Under the pieces are notes generated by a model that saw only the letters and a list, made by a program, of their open reading frames with translations, was not told the DNA's origin and made no database searches. A stretch of DNA of 7,224 bases from CAYYJM01 sp964471755 (lineage in GTDB: Bacteria > Planctomycetota > Planctomycetia > Gemmatales > Gemmataceae). Position 1 is the first letter of the stretch. Every line of letters begins with the position of its first letter. Shown here piece after piece: positions 1-4,314 of this stretch. The stretch is taken from NCBI GenBank assembly GCA_964471755.1, contig CAYYJM010000295.1, positions 1 through 7,224 of the forward strand. The letters run 5' to 3'. Both the position numbers and the translations under genes were made by a program.

Positions 1-48
1 AAGTGGGGGGAGTTCCCGACGGCAAACTCCCCCCACTTTCGTGGGGGG
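1..48 (+). promoter_or_regulatory. Two overlapping, mutually exclusive GC-rich hairpins
   Basis: Bases 1-14 (aagtggggggagtt) are the exact reverse complement of bases 25-38, giving a 14-bp perfect stem with a 10-nt loop. Bases 29-36 (ccccccac) can instead pair with 41-48 (gtgggggg), an 8-bp perfect stem around a TTTC loop. The two stems share the C-tract, so only one can form at a time. The structure covers the first possible start codon (GTG at 3) of the permease gene. It could be a regulatory or mRNA-processing element between the missing upstream ATPase gene and the permease, or an intergenic repeat; the sequence alone does not decide. The pairing is read directly and the role is inferred. 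The left arm may continue beyond the window edge. Confidence 0.5.
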
Positions 49-998
49 CTCGCCTGTCGCCCCGCCTGTCGCGTGAAAGCATTCTCGCTCTGCTGGTGCT
101 GCTGCTCCTCGTCGTCCTGCAAGTCGGCGGTTGGCTCCTCGACAAGGGCAGCTTTCTCGACCCGGCCAACCTCGCTGGCATCGCGACCGAGACGAGTCTG
201 CTCGCCCTGTGCGCCCTGGGTGCGGCGGTTGTTCTGCTGACTGGCGGCCTCGACATCTCGCTCGGGGCGATCATGGTCCTCTCGGGTGCGCTCGCCGGTC
301 AGGTCTGGCGGGACGGCTATCCGCTTCCCGTGGTCTTTGCCATCGCGATCGGCAGCGGCACCCTGGCCGGTCTGCTCAACGCCGTTCTGTCGCTGGCCGG
401 ACGGATACATCCGATCGTCGTCACGCTCGGCACGATGAGCCTCTACCGCGGCCTGGCCGTCTGGTGGCTCCATGAACGCGATGTACTGATTCCCGGAGCG
501 CAGCGGACGCCGTTCACCGAACCGCTGCTCGGTCTGCCTCTGGTCGTCTGGCTGGCGGCCGGCCTGGCGCTCGGCCTGGCCTGGTTTCTGGCCCGCACCG
601 TACCCGGTCGGCACCTTGTCGCCGTGGGCAGCAATCCGGTCGCGGCCCAGCGGATCGGCCTGTCGCGGTGGCGATCCTGGCTGCTGGCCTTCGGTCTGCA
701 AGGAGCCCTGCTCGGCCTGGCGGCCCTGTGCTACCTCGGCCGATCGGGCCAGATTCAGCAGGTCAGCCATGAAGACCGTACTCTGGAGGCGATTGCCGCA
801 GCGGTCGTCGGCGGGGTGGCCGTCACCGGCGGACGCGGCCGGGTCGTTGGCGTGCTGCTCGGCTGCCTCTTTCTGCTCCTGCTTGGGCCGCTCTGCCAGA
901 CGTTCAACGTGCCGACTATCTGGCGGCAGACGCTCGTCGGCCTGGTGCTGATCTCGGCCGTGCTGACCGACGCGCTCCAGCGGAGGGCCGAGCCGTGA
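3..998 (+). CDS. Sugar-type ABC transporter permease (RbsC/LsrC-like), 5' end uncertain
   Basis: This is an inner-membrane permease of the BPD_transp_2 family, which forms half of the channel of a ribose/AI-2/rhamnose-type importer. It is very hydrophobic, with about 8-10 membrane segments. The family signature GGLDISLG is at residues 81-88 (RbsC has GGIDLSVG). IVVTLGTMSLYRGLA at 138-152 matches the equivalent LsrC stretch well. The ATPase-contact loop region EAIAAAVVGG is at 262-271, followed by GGRGRVVG at 276-283. The 331-residue length from GTG at 3 is normal for the family. No ATG, GTG or TTG occurs between that GTG and the first membrane helix, so either the GTG inside the opening hairpin is used or the frame starts before the window. 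The stop overlaps the next start by 4 bp (GTGA), indicating translational coupling. The ATPase partner is not in the window and is expected just upstream. The substrate cannot be told from this subunit. Confidence 0.9.
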   Translation: MGGVPDGKLPPLSWGARLSPRLSRESILALLVLLLLVVLQVGGWLLDKGSFLDPANLAGIATETSLLALCALGAAVVLLTGGLDISLGAIMVLSGALAGQVWRDGYPLPVVFAIAIGSGTLAGLLNAVLSLAGRIHPIVVTLGTMSLYRGLAVWWLHERDVLIPGAQRTPFTEPLLGLPLVVWLAAGLALGLAWFLARTVPGRHLVAVGSNPVAAQRIGLSRWRSWLLAFGLQGALLGLAALCYLGRSGQIQQVSHEDRTLEAIAAAVVGGVAVTGGRGRVVGVLLGCLFLLLLGPLCQTFNVPTIWRQTLVGLVLISAVLTDALQRRAEP

Positions 999-1933
999 TC
1001 CGCTTCCTGCTTCGGGCTCTGCCGACGATTCTGTCGCTGGCCCTGCTCGCCGGACTGCTCGTCGGGCTGCTCCAGCAACCCGGCCCGTGGCGGCTCCCGT
1101 TCTGGTACAGCCAGGCGAACCTCTACTTCGCCCCGGCCCTGCTCGCCCTGGCCATGACACCGGTGATCCTGACCGGCGGCATCGACCTGTCCGTCGGCTC
1201 GGTTACCGTCCTGGTGAGCGTCGTCGTCGGTCTGCTTCTGAGCCAACTCGGCTGGTCGCTGACGCCGGCGCTGCTGGCGGGGTTGCTCGTCGGTCTGTTC
1301 GCGGGTTTGGTCAATGGCCTGCTCGTGGCGGCCGGCGTCCTGCCGCTGGTGGCGACGCTGGCGACGCGCGAATTGTTCCGCGGCCTGGCCCTGTCCCTGG
1401 GCGGCGCGACGGCCGTACTCCTGCCGGCCGAGGCGACCGACCTGTGGCGTGTCCGACCGCTCGGTCTGCCGCTCTCCCTCTGGGCCGTCGGCCTCACGCT
1501 GCTGCTCGTCTGGTTCATCGTCCACCACACCTGGATGGGACGGATGTTCTTCGCTCTCGGTGACAACGCCACGGCAGCGAAGTATGCCGGCGTACCGTCA
1601 CGCCGACTGCTGATCGGCCTGTACGCCGGCGTCGGCCTCGTCGCTGGCCTGTGTGGCGTCGGCCTGGCCTTGCAGTACGGTGCCGCCCGGGCCGATGCCG
1701 AGAAGACGCTGGAGATGACCGCCATCGCCTGTGTCGTTCTCGGTGGCGTCCGCATCACGGGGGGAGCCGGCCACGTTCTGGGCACGGTTCTCGGGATCGC
1801 TACAATTACCTTGCTGCTGGTGGCGCTGGCGAACGCCTCGCCGTCGGTGCGCGATCTGCTCCTGGGGACGCTGCTGCTCGGCGTCGCCCTGCTCGGAGAG
1901 GCCGCACGCCGATTTGCCGGGCGGCTGCGCTAA
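995..1933 (+). CDS. Second sugar-type ABC transporter permease (RbsC/LsrD-like)
   Basis: This 312-residue inner-membrane permease of the BPD_transp_2 family probably forms a heterodimeric channel with the preceding permease, as LsrC and LsrD do. Visible marks are the signature GGIDLSVG at residues 61-68, LPLVATLATRELFRGLA at 116-132, HHTWMGRMFFALGDN at 177-191 (compare HHTRLGRYIYALGGN in RbsC), and the cytoplasmic-loop region TAIACVVLGGVRITGGAG at 242-259. The GTG start is supported by a GGAGGG ribosome site at 982-987 placed 7 nt before it, and it overlaps the previous stop as GTGA. The two permeases are clearly diverged from each other, so this looks like an old pair rather than a recent duplication. 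The gene ends in TAA, 21 bp before the binding-protein gene. Substrate is not determined by this sequence. Confidence 0.93.
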   Translation: MIRFLLRALPTILSLALLAGLLVGLLQQPGPWRLPFWYSQANLYFAPALLALAMTPVILTGGIDLSVGSVTVLVSVVVGLLLSQLGWSLTPALLAGLLVGLFAGLVNGLLVAAGVLPLVATLATRELFRGLALSLGGATAVLLPAEATDLWRVRPLGLPLSLWAVGLTLLLVWFIVHHTWMGRMFFALGDNATAAKYAGVPSRRLLIGLYAGVGLVAGLCGVGLALQYGAARADAEKTLEMTAIACVVLGGVRITGGAGHVLGTVLGIATITLLLVALANASPSVRDLLLGTLLLGVALLGEAARRFAGRLR

Positions 1934-1954
1934 TCTCTCCCGAGGTGCTACACC

Positions 1955-2959
1955 ATGTCGGTTTCCCTCTGTCGTCGTCGTTTCCTGCGCCTGGCCGCCG
2001 CTTCCTCGCTCGCCGGTCTCGTCGGCTGCTCCGGTTCGCCGAGCGGCACCGGCAAGATCCGCATCGGCTTCATGCCGAAGTTGACCGGCATCCCGTATTT
2101 CAACGCCTGCAAGAAGGGAGCCGAGGAGGCCGCCGTCGAACTCGGGCTGCCGCTGATCTACAACGGTCCGACCCGGGCCGACAGCGGCGAGCAGATCAAG
2201 CTGCTGACCGGCTGGATCGCCGGCGGCGAGATCGACGTTCTCTGCCTGGCCTGTAACGATCCCGACACGCTCGTCCCGACGCTCAAGGACGCCCGGGCGG
2301 CCGGCATCACGGTCATCACCTACGACGCCGACAGCCAGCCGGCCGGCCGGGACTGGTTCGTCAACATGGCGACCTACGACGCCGTCGCCAATCTCATGCT
2401 CGACGAACTGGCCCGGCAGATGGGCGACGAGGGCGAGTTGGCCATCCTGACGAGTTCCGTCCAGGCTCCGAATCAGAGCGAGTGGGCACGACGGATCAAG
2501 GCCCGGGCGAAGCAGCGCTATCCGAAGATCACCATCCTCCCCGAGACGGAACACGGCGAGGATCGCGATCTGGGCATCCGCAAGGCGAACGAACTGATCG
2601 CGGATCGACCGAACCTGAAGGGGATCGTCGGTCTGACGAGCGTCGCGGTGCCAGCGGCGGCCGAGGCCGTCCGGCAGAAGGGCAAGAAGGGGACGATCAA
2701 GGTCGGCGGCGTCTCGACGCCGCGCGACATGCGCGACTACGTCAAGGATGGTTCCGTCGAATCGTTCGTTTTGTGGAATCCGATCGATCTCGGTTACCTG
2801 GCCGTCCACGTTGGCGTGCTGACGCGCCAGGGCCAGATGCCGAAGGAAGGCACGCGGACCTTCGGGCGACTGAAGGACATCCACTTCGACCAGGGGGAAG
2901 TGCTGCTCGGCGAACCGGTGCTGTTCACGAAGGAGAACATCGACGAGTTTGACTTTTGA
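1955..2959 (+). CDS. LsrB/RhaS-like ABC sugar-binding lipoprotein with Tat-type signal
   Basis: This is the substrate-binding protein (Peripla_BP_4 type) of the importer encoded by the two genes before it. The N-terminus has CRRRFLR at residues 6-12, close to a twin-arginine motif, then a short hydrophobic stretch and the lipobox LVGC ending at Cys25. It is therefore probably exported folded and lipid-anchored. Similarity to E. coli LsrB runs the whole length: GFMPKLTGIPYF at 38-49, YNGPT at 69-73, YDADSQP at 123-129, STPRDMRDYVKDGSV at 254-268 and the end VLFTKENIDEFDF. WNPIDLGY at 274-281 and NQSEW at 173-177 are more like RhaS-type rhamnose-binding proteins. Of the AI-2 contact residues recalled for LsrB, Lys (K42), Asp (D124) and Gln (Q174) are kept, while Asp166, Pro220 and Ala222 align with N173, L227 and S229. 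A rhamnose-like or other small sugar ligand is thus likelier than AI-2. ATG has a GAGGTG ribosome site at 1943-1948. Confidence 0.9.
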   Translation: MSVSLCRRRFLRLAAASSLAGLVGCSGSPSGTGKIRIGFMPKLTGIPYFNACKKGAEEAAVELGLPLIYNGPTRADSGEQIKLLTGWIAGGEIDVLCLACNDPDTLVPTLKDARAAGITVITYDADSQPAGRDWFVNMATYDAVANLMLDELARQMGDEGELAILTSSVQAPNQSEWARRIKARAKQRYPKITILPETEHGEDRDLGIRKANELIADRPNLKGIVGLTSVAVPAAAEAVRQKGKKGTIKVGGVSTPRDMRDYVKDGSVESFVLWNPIDLGYLAVHVGVLTRQGQMPKEGTRTFGRLKDIHFDQGEVLLGEPVLFTKENIDEFDF

Positions 2960-3024
2960 CCCAAAACTCCGAAGCAAGTCCGAGCCCAGGCGAGTGTCCG
3001 GCTCTGTTCTCACTTTTTTGGAGT

Positions 3025-3059
3025 GCGGCAATCCTTTGCCGCTCTTCCTTTCTGATTTT
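3025..3059 (+). terminator. Candidate intrinsic terminator after the ABC operon
   Basis: A 7-bp GC-rich stem (gcggcaa/ttgccgc, loop TCCT) at 3025-3042 is followed on the + strand by a pyrimidine- and T-rich stretch (tcttcctttctgattttct). It lies 65 bp after the binding-protein stop in a convergent spacer, the right place for a terminator. The T tract is interrupted and the hairpin is one half of the REP-like pair, so it may be a repeat that also terminates transcription. Confidence 0.4.
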
Positions 3060-3079
3060 CTGACCCGGTCGTCCGCCGA

Positions 3080-3114
3080 AGGGAGAAAGCCAGAGCCAGG
3101 GAGAAAGCCAGAGC
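3080..3114. repeat. Tandem 18-bp repeat, two copies
   Basis: The 17-base string agggagaaagccagagc occurs at 3080-3096 and again, without mismatch, at 3098-3114, giving a period of 18. It lies between the two inverted REP-like arms, and the second copy runs 3 bases into the right arm. It does not belong to any credible gene. It may be a slippage product or part of the composite repeat element. Confidence 0.65.
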
Positions 3115-3189
3115 GGCGAAGCATCGCCGCAGTCCAAAAAAGTCAGACCAGTCAGAACAGACCCGGCCTGATCACGGCGCTCGGCCCTG

Positions 3190-3238
3190 GACGAACACGA
3201 AACAACCCGAGACTCACCACTACTGGAGCTGCCTCGGG
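3190..3238 (-). terminator. Weak candidate terminator after rpsI
   Basis: On the - strand, cccgag (3238-3233) can pair with ctcggg (3211-3206) across a 21-nt loop, followed by a U-rich run (ttgtttcgtgttcgtc, 3205-3190). It begins about 29 bp after the rpsI stop. The stem is only 6 bp and the loop is long, so this is a tentative call. An alternative is that the REP-like pair further on stops transcription from this side. Confidence 0.25.
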
Positions 3239-3266
3239 TGTCAGATGGTTCACGGTCCGGCCGGTG

Positions 3267-3782
3267 TCAGCGCTTGCTGAACTGGAAGCTCTTGCGAGCG
3301 CCCTTTCGGCCGTACTTCTTGCGTTCCTTCATGCGGCTGTCGCGGGTGAGGAAGCCGGTGTCGCTCAGTCGGCGCGCCATGCTCGGTGGACCAGCCGGCT
3401 CGGCGGGCAGCGGCTGGCCATTCTCATCGACCCGGGCGGGAGCCGGTGTCGGCTCGGCCTCGGTCGTCAGGCCGAACATCGACTTCAGCGCCCGGGCGAT
3501 CCCCTGGCGGACGGCTCCGGCCTGGCCGGTGATGCCGCCACCGGAAACGGTAATGATCAGGTCCACCCGGTTGCGCATGTCGGTCGCGTCGAGCGGGTCG
3601 TAGACGCAGTTGTGGCCGGCTACTTCGGTGAAGTACTGCTCGACGCCCTTGCCGTTGATGGAGATCTGCCCCGACCCTTCCGTCATCATGACGCGAGCGG
3701 TGGAGGTCTTGCGGCGACCGGTACCGAGGTAAGCCGGCTTGCCGTTCACCTTGGTCTGAGGCTTTTCCTTGGTCGTGTTCAC
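3267..3782 (-). CDS. rpsI: 30S ribosomal protein S9 with an internal insertion
   Basis: This is a small-subunit ribosomal protein of the 30S head whose C-terminal tail reaches the P-site tRNA. Conserved parts are YLGTGRRKTSTARV at residues 18-31, VDLIITVSGGGITGQAGAVRQGIARAL at 73-99, GFLTRDSRMKERKK at 143-156 and the end FQFSKR, which matches E. coli S9. The protein has 171 residues against 130 in E. coli. A Pro/Ala/Glu-rich insert of about 29 residues lies around 102-135, where E. coli has a short helix before the TRD motif, and the N-terminus is about 12 residues longer. The GTG start overlaps the rplM stop (GTGA on the - strand), so translation is likely coupled. It converges on the ABC operon across a 307-bp spacer. 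Identity is secure; whether the insert is shared across the family needs an alignment. Confidence 0.97.
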   Translation of the reverse strand: MNTTKEKPQTKVNGKPAYLGTGRRKTSTARVMMTEGSGQISINGKGVEQYFTEVAGHNCVYDPLDATDMRNRVDLIITVSGGGITGQAGAVRQGIARALKSMFGLTTEAEPTPAPARVDENGQPLPAEPAGPPSMARRLSDTGFLTRDSRMKERKKYGRKGARKSFQFSKR

Positions 3783-4213
3783 AGCGTCACCTTCAGCTCT
3801 TGCGGCTGCTGGCCCTGATGCGGGTGCGACGAGCCAGAGTAGATTTTCAGCTTGCTCATCTGGGCCCGACCCAGGCGATTCCGCGGCACCATGCGACGAA
3901 CGGCCGCCTCGAGAATCTTCTCGGGAGCGCGATTCATCAGTTCCCGAGCCGTGACGGTCTTCAGACCGCCGGGATGGCGGGTGTAGTGCGAATAGGTCTG
4001 CGTGTCGAGCTTGTTGCCGGTAAAGCGGATCTTGTCGACGTTAATCACGACCACATATTCGCCGGTATCGACGTGCGGCGTGTACTCCGGCCGATGCTTG
4101 CCCCGGAGGATATTCGCGATGATCACTGCCAGGCGACCGACCACCAGGTCGGTGGCATCGATCACCCACCAGCGCTGGGGCACCTGCTGGGGTTTGGCCA
4201 TGAAGGTCGACAT
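3779..4213 (-). CDS. rplM: 50S ribosomal protein L13
   Basis: This is a large-subunit ribosomal protein that binds 23S rRNA early in 50S assembly. Motifs with the ATG at 4213 as residue 1 are DATDLVVGRLA near 19-29, the strongly conserved RGKHRPEYTPHVDTG at 37-51, TGNK at 65-68, HPGGLK at 80-85 and GRAQMSKLKIYSG at 115-127. The 144-residue length fits the family (142 in E. coli). The ATG at 4213 is preferred over a GTG at 4222, which would add three residues. MSTFMAKP aligns with the E. coli start MKTFTAKP, and AGGTGGG lies just before the ATG and includes that GTG. The gene leads an rplM-rpsI operon and ends in a 4-bp overlap with rpsI. The rplM-rpsI order is conserved across bacteria. Confidence 0.97.
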   Translation of the reverse strand: MSTFMAKPQQVPQRWWVIDATDLVVGRLAVIIANILRGKHRPEYTPHVDTGEYVVVINVDKIRFTGNKLDTQTYSHYTRHPGGLKTVTARELMNRAPEKILEAAVRRMVPRNRLGRAQMSKLKIYSGSSHPHQGQQPQELKVTL

Positions 4214-4217
4214 CGTT

Positions 4218-4224
4218 CCCACCT
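4218..4224 (-). promoter_or_regulatory. Ribosome-binding site deciding the rplM start
   Basis: AGGTGGG on the - strand sits 4 nt before the ATG at 4213 (core AGGTG is 6 nt away). It overlaps the alternative GTG codon at 4222, which argues against that codon being the start. Confidence 0.7.
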
Positions 4225-4254
4225 ACGTCTCGCCACGAATCCACGAAAGCTTTT

Positions 4255-4282
4255 ACTATAGACGAGCCGGCCAAATCGTCAA
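4255..4282 (-). promoter_or_regulatory. Sigma-70-type promoter of rplM-rpsI
   Basis: On the - strand TTGACG (4282-4277) and TATAGT (4260-4255) are separated by 16 bp, each one base off the E. coli consensus hexamers. Transcription would start near 4248, giving a leader of about 35 nt before the rplM ATG. It lies in the roughly 100-bp gap after the large membrane-protein gene, so the ribosomal genes need not depend on that gene's transcription. The match to consensus is read directly; use in vivo is inferred. Confidence 0.7.
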
Positions 4283-4314
4283 TGCCGGGTCGGGGCGATT
4301 TCGCCGCGCTCGCC

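Larger units (their letters stand above)
3006..3149. repeat. Pair of inverted REP-like palindromic repeats
   Basis: Bases 3006-3043 and the reverse complement of 3112-3149 agree at 32 of 38 positions, including an identical T6 tract and flanking bases (acttttttgga). Each arm also holds its own 7-bp hairpin: 3025-3031 with 3036-3042 (gcggcaa/ttgccgc, loop TCCT) and 3113-3119 with 3124-3130 (gcggcga/tcgccgc, loop AGCA). One base pair differs between arms in a compensated way (A-T against G-C), suggesting selection for the hairpin. The arrangement resembles a BIME, meaning two REP units head to head, or the ends of a small MITE-like element. No target-site duplication or coding sequence was found between the arms. 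Pairings are read directly; the element class is inferred. Confidence 0.6.

Noticed and set aside
755..1528. A 257-codon open frame on the - strand rich in Gln, Arg, Asp and Glu
   Set aside because: It is antisense to the two permease genes, whose repeated Leu and Val codons produce Gln, Glu and Asp on the other strand. No start signal or family resemblance is seen.
1598..3124. A 508-codon open frame on the - strand opposite the second permease and the binding-protein gene
   Set aside because: It lies antisense to two clear ABC transporter genes. Its translation is low-complexity, rich in Arg, Asp, Gln and Gly, with no recognisable domain, as expected of a shadow frame in GC-rich DNA.
3237..3270. 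Direct repeat ggtgtcag at 3237-3244 and 3263-3270 around the rpsI stop
   Set aside because: An 8-base repeat at this GC content can arise by chance and has no further structure supporting an attachment site or regulatory role.
2949..3818. A 289-codon + strand open frame across the spacer and rpsI
   Set aside because: It crosses the REP-like repeats and then runs antisense to a certain ribosomal protein gene. It is an open frame by composition only.
4294..4305. Palindrome ggcgatttcgcc after the large gene as a possible terminator
   Set aside because: The stem is only 5 bp with a 2-nt centre and no T run follows on the - strand, so a terminator call is not justified.
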